Below, piece by piece: positions 9,133 to 17,002 of a stretch of DNA of 64,000 bases. The stretch is from Streptomyces monomycini. Lineage in GTDB: Bacteria; Actinomycetota; Actinomycetes; Streptomycetales; Streptomycetaceae. The notes below the pieces were generated by a model. It was not told the origin of the DNA. It saw only the letters and a list, made by a program, of their open reading frames with translations, and did no database searches. The stretch is from contig NZ_JAFIQY010000001.1 in assembly GCF_022271435.1 (NCBI RefSeq), forward strand, positions 1 to 64,000, read 5' to 3'. Made by a program: the position numbers and the translations under genes. Within the stretch, counting starts at the first letter, position 1. The number at the start of each line of letters is the position of its first letter.

Positions 9133-9330
9133 TCAGCGTTTCTGTGCTCGGTACTGCTTGAGGAGAGCGGTGAGCTTCGCGGGTTCGGCAGCGCCGTTCA
9201 ACTCCGTCAGGAGAGCGTCAGGGCAGAGCTCGTAGTGGTCACCCCACCACCGCTGCCCCTTGTTGTCCCAAATGCGATACCCGCCGGGTACCCCCCTGGC
9301 TACGTACCGTCGCCTGCTTATATCGATCAC
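9133..9330 (-). CDS. Small passenger protein inside the insertion sequence
   Basis: 65 residues from a GTG at 9330, lying 32 bp downstream of the transposase stop on the same strand and wholly within the element. It reads YRIWDNKGQRWWGDHYELCP then LLTELNGAAEPAKLTALLKQ; such short Trp-rich proteins are common in streptomycetes and have no assigned role. No signal peptide or membrane segment. Whether it travels with the element as a true passenger or was captured is not visible from one copy. Confidence 0.6.
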   Translation of the reverse strand: MIDISRRRYVARGVPGGYRIWDNKGQRWWGDHYELCPDALLTELNGAAEPAKLTALLKQYRAQKR

Positions 9331-9362
9331 CCCTCATGACAGTTTCCCCACACTACAAGCTG

Positions 9363-10967
9363 CTACCGGAGCAGGACCATCTTCCGGAGCAGGTGGAAGC
9401 CGGCTCGTCCGTAGAGCTGCCTCTTGATCTTTTTGATGCGGTTGACGGCGCCTTCGATGCTGCCGGAGCTCCAGTGGAGGGTGAGTCCGGCGGTCACGGC
9501 GTCGAGGTCTCGGAGCATGTGGAGTGCGAAGTTGGTGAGGCCGGGTAGTTGGCTGGCGTCGACTGTGTCGATCCAGGTGGGGAGTGTGGCCCCGAGCAGG
9601 TCGGTGAGTATTTCGCCGAAGTCGCGGATATGTCCGGCGGCCATGTCCAGTTCGGGGCAGCGTGCCAGGAGGTCCTTGAGAGCGGCCTGGTCGTCCTCGC
9701 TCAGCGTGGTGGGGAGCCGGGTGAGCCAGCCGGTCACCTGCCGCACCGTCAGAGGCCTCGTCGGCGTGCCGACAGGCGTCCCGCGGAGGGTGGCCGATGT
9801 GGGCGCGGACCATCTGCTAGGTGACGGGCACGTTGTCGGCGAGCAGTTCATTGTGGAGGCGGGTGACGCTGGTGCATCCCGCGGCGAAGCGTCGCTCCAG
9901 GTAGGGCTTGTAGGGGTCCAGCCTGCTGGGACGGGGCCGGTTCTCGCGGAGGGTGTCCTGCCAGCTTGGGGCGTTCGCGTACCGGAGGACGGTGTTGAGG
10001 CCCCAGCCCAGGTGCCGGGCGATCGCCCGACGTGAGTGGCCTTGGGCAAGGAGGTCGTGGACCAAGGCGTGAGCTGCCTTCTTCCGCTCGGCTCGCCGGC
10101 TGACGGGCTCCGAGCCGTCCTGCGGCCGGCCAGGATCCGGGATGGCCCTCGGCAGCATGCCGCTGGGTGACGGATGGCGCAGGCAGTCGCGGTGGGCGGC
10201 GACGCAGGTCTCCACGGTCCGGCCGAGGCCCTGCCACAGATGGAACCGGTCGGCGACCTGCACGGCGTCGGGGGCGCGCCGAGGCGAGCTCCTTCGGCGT
10301 AGGCGCCCGCCCGGTCTCGGCAGATGATCTCCACGCCGGGGTGACGGACCAGCCAGGCGGCCAGCGGTCCGGCTTCACGGGTGGGGAGCACATCGACCAC
10401 ACGATGGTCTTCGACGCTGGTCAAGACCGTGGAGTAGGTATGACCGCGACGGATCGCGAAGTCGTCCGCGCCGAGCACACGCGGAGTACTGAACTGCGGA
10501 TCAGGCAGTGGCATGACCCTGCGCAACAACGTCATCCGTCCCGTGCCGAAGCCCAGCTGGGCAGCCAGCCGAGCTCCGGCCCGCCCGGCCAGCGCGAGCC
10601 CCACGCGCTCCAAGGCGTGGTTGAGTCGAGTGGTGAACCTTGCGTGCGGGGTGGCCAGCCGGGAGAACGGCTCGGCGAACGTCCGGCGCGGGCAGTGCGT
10701 CGACCCGCAGATGAAGCGCCGGACCGTCAGCCGGATCGAAAATCCCTGCTCAGCGAGCGGCAGGTCCTTCAGTCGGCGCTGGTAGCGGTCGTGGACCCTG
10801 CCCGAGACGCGACCGCAGTCCGGGCATGATGCTGCGGCCTCGCGGCCTCTCGCCACCACCTCGACCGTGCCGAACCCGGCCGTAACCGCCTCGACATCCA
10901 CATCATCCATCCCGGCGAACACCAGCGAGTCCCAGAACGGTGCATCGGTCTGCATGACCAGCACCAT
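9363..10967 (-). pseudogene. ISL3-family transposase, inactivated
   Basis: N-terminal zinc-binding part with [15 protein letters not shown], a DDE core start ([19 protein letters not shown] and later [14 protein letters not shown]) and the C-terminal [20 protein letters not shown] then [12 protein letters not shown] are all present, but in different frames. One extra base in the G-run at 10270-10274 shifts the frame before [12 protein letters not shown]; an amber codon at 9817-9819 replaces what is usually Tyr; a second shift at about 9780-9815 restores the original frame. The usual start is probably ATG 10967. As written the element cannot make an intact transposase. Confidence 0.85.
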
Positions 10968-11078
10968 CACCGTCGACGAGTGACCGCAATAGCGGCCGGC
11001 AGACCCCTGCTGGAGTGTCAATTCTGATCGCCTGACGACAAGGCGTACGCGGTCTCACGCGAACCGCCCTCTCACAAT

Positions 11079-11132
11079 CGAACATCAAGGTAACGCTCCG
11101 CGACGCCTCCCCAAGATCTGTGCCAGAACCCG
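11079..11132 (-). repeat. Right terminal inverted repeat of the insertion sequence
   Basis: On the minus strand begins CGGGTTCTGGCACAGATCTT; counterpart of 8921-8974. Confidence 0.9.
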
Positions 11133-11697
11133 GTTCCGACAGCGCCGGGTCGTCGTCGGGGCGGTCGAGAGCCTGCCCCAGGGTGAGGTAGAAGTCGACG
11201 CATCGCGGATCGGTGATCTGCTCCCGCTTGCGTGCCATCCACTCCGGAATGCGCTCGGGCGAAAGCGCGGCCAGCGGAATCCAGCCGTCGCGTTCGACCT
11301 GGACGATCCGCTCGTCGACGCCGAGCGCCCGCAGCCGATCGAGGTACTCCACCACCTCAGGTGGCAGCGCCAGACCGTCCCCATGGACCAGACGGGCGAT
11401 CTGCTCCCGGTGGCGCCGCCGCTCTAGGATCTCCGCCCGTAACCGTTTGTCGATGTCGGTGATCGCCGCGGTGAATTCCTCCTCGTCGGCATGCAGCAGT
11501 TCTCGTACACGCCCCAACGGAATCCCGGCCCCGGCGAGGGTCCGGATCTTGATGAGAGCGACCACGGCGCCGGCGTCGTACCTCCGATAGCCGGCGCGGT
11601 CTCGCTCCGGTTCCGGCAACAGCCCTTTGGCGTGATAATGCCGCACCGCGCGCACCGTCACCCCGGCATACGACGCCAGTTCGCCAATGGTCAGCAC
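11133..11697 (-). pseudogene. 5' part of MerR-family (TipA-like) regulator, split by the insertion sequence
   Basis: The intact N-terminal winged helix starts MLTIGELASYAGVTVRAVRH and includes HYHAKGLLPEPERDRAGYRR; a coiled dimerisation helix follows. Reading runs 188 residues up to ALSE and then into the insertion sequence for another 75 codons, so a DNA-binding protein without its effector domain could still be made. The start lies 12 bases after the stop of the hydrolase gene on the same strand, giving a hydrolase-merR operon under a MerR-type promoter at 12670-12705. Confidence 0.88.
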
Positions 11698-11709
11698 CGG
11701 ACCAGTCTC

Positions 11710-12549
11710 CTAAAAGTGGGCCTGCCGGCCGAGTGGCGTCCTTCGAATGATCTCCGCGATTTCCGAGGCGTGTGTGAAGACCAACCGATGGCCGGTGTCG
11801 AGCCAGGATGCGGAGATGTGCGGGCGCTCGCGGGTGAGTCGCTCGATGCCGGCACGCCAGAGCTGATTGTGCCGTGGCGTACGTCCTTCGCCACCGGTGC
11901 CGGCGATGAAGTTGGACATGATCATGTGGATGGGGTGATCGAGCTTCCGGTACCGGTCGAGGATGGCGGACCGCACCACATCGATTTCGAGGTTCAGGTC
12001 GAGAATGTTCTGTGCGGTCAGCAGCACTTGATGCGTGGAGCCCGGTGCCTGCTGGGCCTCTTGCCGCCTCGCCAGGTCCTCCGCCATGGCGCGGAATTCC
12101 GCCAGGTCGGTCTGGGTGATGAACGGTTCGGGCAGTGGGTTGGCCCCGTCGATGAGGACAAGTTCGGCGACGTGGTCAGGACGCTCGGCGGCGTAGTGCA
12201 CAGCCAGGTCCGCGCCCAGCGAGTAGCCCACCAGTACGGGTGCTGTGAGCAGGTCGAGTTCCGCGAGTACGGCGAACAGATCACTGAGGAAAGCGTCGAA
12301 AGAGTACCGGTCGGCGGCCGAGGCGAGGCCATGGCCCCGGAGATCGAAGGTCACCACGTCGTGGTCGCGTCGAAGAAGCTCTGTCAGCTCGTGCAGGTCG
12401 GCCTGTGTCGCATTGAGTCCAGGGCACAGGACCAGAGGTCGTCCCCGGCCGCCGCGGGATACCGGGATCGTGACGCCTTCGTGGTGGACCGTGAAGTGGC
12501 GCACCGTCCTGTCGTGCCTCTCGGGCCGCTGTCCATCGTCGGCCGGCAT
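11710..12549 (-). CDS. Alpha/beta-fold hydrolase
   Basis: 279 residues from ATG 12549. Alpha/beta hydrolase with oxyanion region LVLCPGLNATQ, FDLRGHG, the nucleophile elbow VGYSLGADLA, acid region near FIAGT and the C-terminal catalytic His in DTGHRLVF. No signal peptide; cytoplasmic. The frame is open back to 12717 but that stretch overlaps the MerR-type operator, so the start must be downstream of about 12660 (ATG 12669 is the other candidate). First gene of the operon with merR; such pairs often act in detoxification, but the substrate is unknown. Confidence 0.82.
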   Translation of the reverse strand: MPADDGQRPERHDRTVRHFTVHHEGVTIPVSRGGRGRPLVLCPGLNATQADLHELTELLRRDHDVVTFDLRGHGLASAADRYSFDAFLSDLFAVLAELDLLTAPVLVGYSLGADLAVHYAAERPDHVAELVLIDGANPLPEPFITQTDLAEFRAMAEDLARRQEAQQAPGSTHQVLLTAQNILDLNLEIDVVRSAILDRYRKLDHPIHMIMSNFIAGTGGEGRTPRHNQLWRAGIERLTRERPHISASWLDTGHRLVFTHASEIAEIIRRTPLGRQAHF

Positions 12550-12676
12550 GCCGGTGAGCGCGCGTTGGCGAGGTCCTTGGCCGACTGCGGCGCCAACTCC
12601 TCGGCTGCCGTTCGTCTTGCGTACGTCGACGCCCTCGACTCCATTGGCTTTCGCATACATGCCGACCATGTTGAAA

Positions 12677-12701
12677 GGTTGCCCCTGCGTCAGGGTCAAC
12701 C
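12677..12701 (-). promoter_or_regulatory. MerR-type operator/promoter of the hydrolase-merR operon
   Basis: Dyad with 11-bp arms GGTTGCCCCTG and CAGGGTCAACC (one mismatch, 3-nt centre). On the minus strand TTGACC (-35) sits at the dyad edge with a 19-20 bp spacer before CAACAT, the stretched spacing typical of MerR-activated promoters where the dyad lies inside the spacer. Confidence 0.7.
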
Positions 12702-12780
12702 GTCGCAGTGACCTCACCTTCGTACAGCCTCACAGCCACCACTTTCCTGCCCTCCGGCCCCACCCGCATCCGCCCATGCA

Positions 12781-12826
12781 CATCGATACACATCAATACA
12801 CATCAATACACATCAATACACATCGA
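12781..12826. repeat. 10-bp tandem repeat
   Basis: Four to five copies of acacatcaat (outer copies carry cg for aa). Non-coding in all convincing frames, AT-richer than its surroundings, upstream of the hydrolase promoter. Not CRISPR: no spacers. Confidence 0.8.
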
Positions 12827-12829
12827 GCG

Positions 12830-13230
12830 TATGGTCCTGTTCGGATCTTTACGACCCGTTTCGTGCTGACAACGGACGGCGTATCGCCATGAGCAGCCGA
12901 AGTTCCGCACCTCACGGTACGGCTCCTCCCCCGGCCGAAGGCGCCCGGAACCACGACACTTACGGACCAGCAACCCATGGCGCTGCACGGGAAACAGGTG
13001 TGCGGCCATAGGGAAACCCGTGATAGTTACTACATCTGCGAGGGACGTCTTCATTCGTCGGCAGCCTGGCCGAGCAGGCCAACCCGAACGGCCTGGCCCG
13101 AGCGGGCCGCCCCGAAACCCGGAATCGAGTAGAAGCCCGGTCGCGTCGCTGCGCGCCAGTTCCTACGGCCGGCAACACACCGTGGCTCACCCTCTCCCGT
13201 TCCTATCCAGTACCCCTGCCTGGGCCGCTC
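12830..13230. other. 400 bp without a recognisable gene
   Basis: Nothing supportable in either strand; several short open frames lack motifs and ribosome sites. The Hsp90-like fragment begins after it. Confidence 0.5.
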
Positions 13231-13234
13231 ACGG

Positions 13235-13445
13235 CGCCGGCAGGCTGACCGAGACCGACGTCCACCAGTTCCTCGCCACCATCGGCCGCAGCTCCAAGCG
13301 GGCCGCCGGCGGAGCACTGGACGGCGCCGGGCTCGACGCCGCCCGGGGCGAGTTCATCGGTCGGTTCGGCATCGGGCTGCTCGCCTGTTTCGTAGTGGCG
13401 GACGCCATCACGGTGGTGAGCCGAACCGCGGCCGACCACGACTGA
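13235..13445 (+). pseudogene. Hsp90-family (HtpG-like) protein fragment
   Basis: Reads LTETDVHQFLATIGRSSKRA then RGEFIGRFGIGLLACFVVAD and ITVVSRTA before stopping at 13445. This is the ATP-lid region of GHKL/Hsp90 ATPases (usual GQFGIGLLSCF glycine motif). About 65 of roughly 600 residues remain; the N-terminal Asn/Asp nucleotide-binding motifs and the rest of the protein are absent. Confidence 0.72.
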
Positions 13446-13488
13446 ACGCCCTTCAGCCCTGCTCCCCCGACCGTAGGGGTCCCGGGCG

Positions 13489-13524
13489 GCCTTGTCGCCA
13501 GCTGCGCGCGGCTGGCGACAAGGC
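13489..13524. terminator. Strong hairpin
   Basis: Perfect 14-bp arms gccttgtcgccagc and gctggcgacaaggc with an 8-nt loop, 45 bp after the Hsp90 fragment. Likely a relict terminator that now insulates the downstream cassette. Confidence 0.65.
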
Positions 13525-13559
13525 GTTGCGGTTGATGGGCAACGACGGGCACTGCGCTT

Positions 13560-14020
13560 CGCCTCGCGCCGGCATGCGTGGCGCAGTCTCCGGCTCGCGC
13601 CTCGGGGGCGTGGCGGGATTCAATCCCCTCATCGCGTGACGCACATCACTCACATCTCTTGCGTCACTCGCGTATCGACTCACAGTAATCCAACATAGCG
13701 CTTGGTTGTGCACATATACCTTTTGCGGCTTTAGCGGTTCGATGTGCCACCTCGAGGTGACGCGAAGTGGACTTTGCCGCATCGGCGCACATCGCGAGCA
13801 GGAGGTCGGGCAACCCGATGAGGCACCTGTGCCCTCTTGCCTGTCAATCTTGATCCACGACGCAGGTCATTTTAGAGTTCATCTCACGTTCGTGGCGCCG
13901 CAAGCCGGTCTTCACGACCCGGGTGGAGCGGGGCCAACTTTCGCCTGGTGACGGGATTCGCCCGAACGGAACGTTCGGCCTGGCCCACCGACCCTTCTCC
14001 TGCGCCCAGAGGACGGCATT
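13560..14020 (+). promoter_or_regulatory. Leader region of the sulfation cassette
   Basis: No gene seen. The part 13620-13760 is clearly AT-richer than the window and is the best promoter zone for the + cassette. It contains the palindrome cacctcgaggtg (13746-13757) and, closer to the first gene, ccgaac-N5-gttcgg (13962-13978). No clear -35/-10 pair can be asserted. Confidence 0.4.
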
Positions 14021-14575
14021 ATGGCTACGCCTGACCGTTTTTCCGCTGCTGCGATCCTGCGTGAAGGTGGTGTCTTCTGGATCACCGGGCTCGCGGAGTC
14101 CGGCAAGACCACAGTAGCCAACATTCTGGCCCGGCAACTCCGGCAGATCGGTATCAGGCCCGTACTCCTGGACGGGAACGTCATGCGTGAGGCCCTTGGC
14201 GAGACCAGGTCGTTCGACCGCGAGGGCAGGCGCAACATGGCCTACACGTACGCCCGCTTCAGTCGCATGCTGGCCGGTCAGGGCCAAGTGGTGATCTGCT
14301 CAACCATCTCCCTGTTCCACGACGTGCAGGCATGGAACCGGGAGAACATCGAGCGATATTACGAGGTGTTCCTCGATGTACCGCTGGAGGAGTTGAAGAA
14401 ACGAGACAGCAAGGGGGTCTACAGCACAGCAGACCACAAAGAAGTGGTCGGGATCGGCGTCAGGCCGGAATTCCCGAAGAACCCCGACCTGCGGATAGCG
14501 AACTTCTCCGACACCGATCCCGAGTCGGCGGCGTCCCGCATTCTTGGGGAATGCATGGCGGGAACAGCCCGCTGA
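14021..14575 (+). CDS. Adenylylsulfate kinase-like enzyme (CysC family)
   Basis: 184 residues. P-loop kinase predicted to phosphorylate adenylylsulfate to PAPS, the sulfate donor. Walker A GLAESGKTT at 23-31, DGNVMREALG (usual DGDxxR), FDREGRRNMAY, and the C-terminal VFLDVPLEELKKRDSKGVY typical of CysC. The late motif VVGIGVRPEFPKNPD resembles capsule-type CysC homologues, one of which (Campylobacter Cj1415) is reported to be a cytidine diphosphoramidate kinase, so the substrate is not certain. The sulfotransferase three genes downstream favours PAPS supply. No ATP sulfurylase lies nearby, so APS must come from primary metabolism. First gene of the cassette; GAGGACG precedes ATG 14021. Confidence 0.85.
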   Translation: MATPDRFSAAAILREGGVFWITGLAESGKTTVANILARQLRQIGIRPVLLDGNVMREALGETRSFDREGRRNMAYTYARFSRMLAGQGQVVICSTISLFHDVQAWNRENIERYYEVFLDVPLEELKKRDSKGVYSTADHKEVVGIGVRPEFPKNPDLRIANFSDTDPESAASRILGECMAGTAR

Positions 14576-14631
14576 CTGCCGGCCGCGACCTGTTGCTCGG
14601 ACAACCTAGCGCGACGGAGGAAGGAATTCAC

Positions 14632-15417
14632 GTGACTGCGACCCTCAAGCACGGCGACTTCACCAGCCTGGCCGAGGACTACTCCCGGTACCGTGAGGGG
14701 TACGCGCCCTCAGTCGTTTCCGCGTTGACCGGCCTGCTCGGCGGCTCCGCCGGGTCGTGCGATGCCGTCGACGTGGGGGCGGGCACGGGAATCTGGAGCC
14801 GCATGCTCGCGGAAGCCGGATTCCGGTCGGTGACGGCTGTCGATCCCAACGACACCATGCGGGCAACAGGGGAAAGGGACTCCGCGCACCACGACATCAC
14901 CTGGCGTGCGGGGAGCGGCGAGGACACCGGCCTGGCCACCGCGTCGGCCGACCTGGTGACGATGGCCTCCTCCTTCCATTGGGTGGACTTCCACAAGGGC
15001 ACGAAGGAGTTCAGCCGCGTCCTGCGTCCCGGTGGATGGTTCGTCGCGCTGTGGAATCCTCGCTACATCCAGGCCAGTCCCCTGCTTACGGACATCGAAG
15101 CGGAACTGGACCGGTTGAAGCCGGGCATGAAGCGGGTCTCATCGGCCCGGCAAGGTCTCATGGACGAACTCTCCGACCGGCTGGCGGCGAGCGAGCACTT
15201 CGACGATGTCATCCTCCTGGAGGGACGTCACGAGGTGCAGCAAACCGTCGATCAGTACATAGGCGTATGGCGCTCGGTCAACGATGTCCGGGTGCAGCTC
15301 GGTGAGGAGAAGTTCGAGCAGTTCCTCGACTACGCGCGACGGCGCATCGGAGACGCGGAGACGGTGCGGACCACCTATCTCACCCGCGCCTGGGCGGCCC
15401 GCCGCGTCAGCGCCTGA
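14632..15417 (+). CDS. Class I SAM-dependent methyltransferase
   Basis: 261 residues from GTG 14632, chosen for the excellent ribosome site GGAGGAAGG 7 bases upstream; the open frame extends back into the previous gene but is not used. Motif I is AVDVGAGTGIWSRML, the acidic loop AVDPN, and SSFHWVDF followed by LRPGGWFVALW corresponds to motifs of UbiE/Methyltransf_11 enzymes (SSFHW is typical of the type that methylates small molecules). It lies 56 bp after the kinase and 73 bp before the exporter. Probably an O- or N-methylation of the cassette product. Confidence 0.88.
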   Translation: MTATLKHGDFTSLAEDYSRYREGYAPSVVSALTGLLGGSAGSCDAVDVGAGTGIWSRMLAEAGFRSVTAVDPNDTMRATGERDSAHHDITWRAGSGEDTGLATASADLVTMASSFHWVDFHKGTKEFSRVLRPGGWFVALWNPRYIQASPLLTDIEAELDRLKPGMKRVSSARQGLMDELSDRLAASEHFDDVILLEGRHEVQQTVDQYIGVWRSVNDVRVQLGEEKFEQFLDYARRRIGDAETVRTTYLTRAWAARRVSA

Positions 15418-15490
15418 ACCGTTTTCTCACCAGGCCGGGGACAGGCGGGTGAGCGTGATGGACCCCTTGCGTCCGGGCAGGTTGTAGAAC

Positions 15491-17002
15491 ATGACTGGTT
15501 CTTGGTGTGCTGAGCGGATTGGTCGTCACCGAACACTTTTGCTCACCGCATTGCTCACGACCACAAACTTCCTCGTCGTCTTCGACGGCTTGGTGGTCAC
15601 CGTTGCACTTCCTGCGGTGCAGCACAGTCTGGGTCTCGGCCAGGCCGGCGCGCAATGGATCATGACGGCCTACACCCTCCCGCTGGGCGGCATGCTGCTG
15701 CTGGGCGGCCGATGCAGCGACCGCTACGGACGCCGTCCGGTACTCATCACCGGATTCGGACTGTTCATCACCGGCTTGCTGCTGGCGGGATTCGCCCCGG
15801 CACTGTGGCTGCTGTTGCCGGGTCGCATGCTGCAGGGTGTGGGCGCCGCGCTCGCGGTCCCCACGTCCTTTGCGGTCATCAGCGCGCAGCGGTCGCCACG
15901 TGACCGTAACCGGTTGTTCGCCGCCGTCGCGGTGGCCGGCGGGCTGGGGGCGGCCGGCGGCGCCATCATCGGTGGCGTCGTCACGCAGGGGCTCGGCTGG
16001 CGGTACGTCTTCCTGCTCTCCGTACCGGTCGCGCTCCTCGCCGCCCTGGTGACGCCCAGGGTCCTGGAGCGCCGGCCGCCGGTCCCGACGGCCGCCGGAC
16101 TGGACCTTCCCGGCGTCGTGCTCTCCACGGCCGGTCTCATGCTGCTCGTCTTCGCCATCACGAACACGGAGTCCGCGGGTGCGGTTTCCTTCGGCACGCT
16201 GGGCCCTTTGGGGTTGTCTGCTGTCGCATTCACCGGCTTTCTCCTTCACGAACGCAGAACGAAGGACCCCCTGCTGCGTCTGGGGATTCTTCGCGTGCCA
16301 TCTTTTCGTACCGCGGTGCTCGCCATGCCGGCCAATGAGTTTGCCTACCAAGGAAGTGTCTTCATCGGATTGCTCTTCTTCCAGCAGGCCCTCGGTTACA
16401 GTCCCCTCGGTGCGGGGCTGGCCTTCAGCCCTCTCGGGCTCGTCGTTCTGGCCGGCTCGTCCGTCGCCAACCGGCTCCTTGACCGCTTTCGCTGGACGGT
16501 AGTGGCAGCCGGCGCCCAGTTCGTCAGCGCTGTGGGACTGGCGCTGCTCGCCCTGGCCGGTCCGGGGAGCGCCTATCTGCCGCACATCCTGCCGAGCATG
16601 CTCATTTTGGGACTGGGAACGGTAGTGGGGGCTGTCTCGTTCAATGTCGCCGCAGGCAAGGACATCTCCCCCCATGACAAGGGCGTGGGCTACGGCGTCT
16701 TCGAGACTGCCAAGTACGTCGCGGGCGTCTTCGCCGTTGCGGGGTTGGGCAGTATCGCCGCGGCCCGAACCAGTTCAGCGGAGGCCGCCAGTCAGACCGC
16801 GGCGCTGGCAACCGGTTATCAATGTGCCTTCTTTGTCGCAGCAGGCATCGCTGTTGTCGGCGGGATCCTGGTCGCGGTGCTGGGTGATTCGTCGGGGCCG
16901 AAGAGGAACCGTCCGGATCCGGCCTCGGCAGCCACCGGCAGCACAAGCGACGCGCACCCCTCAGCATGCCCTCCCGGCCAAGCAGACAAGGGAAAGCGAT
17001 GA
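15491..17002 (+). CDS. MFS exporter, DHA2 (14-TM) family
   Basis: 503 residues. First helix LLLTALLTTTNFLVVFDGLV followed by TVALPAVQ matches motif D1 of EmrB/QacA-type drug:proton antiporters; motif A is GGRCSDRYGRRPVLI, motif C region GGLGAAGGAIIGGVV. About 14 hydrophobic segments can be counted and a short hydrophilic tail follows. Exports small molecules using the proton gradient; here the probable exporter or self-resistance pump for the cassette product. Its stop overlaps the sulfotransferase start (ATGA at 16999-17002), so both are translationally coupled. Confidence 0.9.
   Translation: MTGSWCAERIGRHRTLLLTALLTTTNFLVVFDGLVVTVALPAVQHSLGLGQAGAQWIMTAYTLPLGGMLLLGGRCSDRYGRRPVLITGFGLFITGLLLAGFAPALWLLLPGRMLQGVGAALAVPTSFAVISAQRSPRDRNRLFAAVAVAGGLGAAGGAIIGGVVTQGLGWRYVFLLSVPVALLAALVTPRVLERRPPVPTAAGLDLPGVVLSTAGLMLLVFAITNTESAGAVSFGTLGPLGLSAVAFTGFLLHERRTKDPLLRLGILRVPSFRTAVLAMPANEFAYQGSVFIGLLFFQQALGYSPLGAGLAFSPLGLVVLAGSSVANRLLDRFRWTVVAAGAQFVSAVGLALLALAGPGSAYLPHILPSMLILGLGTVVGAVSFNVAAGKDISPHDKGVGYGVFETAKYVAGVFAVAGLGSIAAARTSSAEAASQTAALATGYQCAFFVAAGIAVVGGILVAVLGDSSGPKRNRPDPASAATGSTSDAHPSACPPGQADKGKR

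Larger units (their letters stand above)
8921..11132 (-). mobile_element. ISL3-like insertion sequence inserted in a merR gene
   Basis: 2212 bp element bounded by 54-bp imperfect inverted repeats and flanked by a 4-bp direct repeat gttc (8917-8920 and 11133-11136). Because the element ends with CG on both sides, the duplication could also be drawn as up to 6 bp. It carries an ISL3-type transposase (now broken) and a small second gene. ISL3 elements are usually described as making 8-bp duplications, so the short duplication is unusual or the element belongs to a related group. Confidence 0.88.

Noticed and set aside
9363..11021. Intact 552-residue transposase
   Set aside because: The continuous frame is an artefact: its middle part is out of frame with the conserved ISL3 sequence.
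12781..12826. CRISPR array
   Set aside because: Contiguous 10-bp repeats without spacers.
13020..13234. Full-length gene containing the Hsp90-like fragment
   Set aside because: The upstream codons show no Hsp90 N-terminal motifs and are Pro/Arg-rich, so only the fragment is supported.
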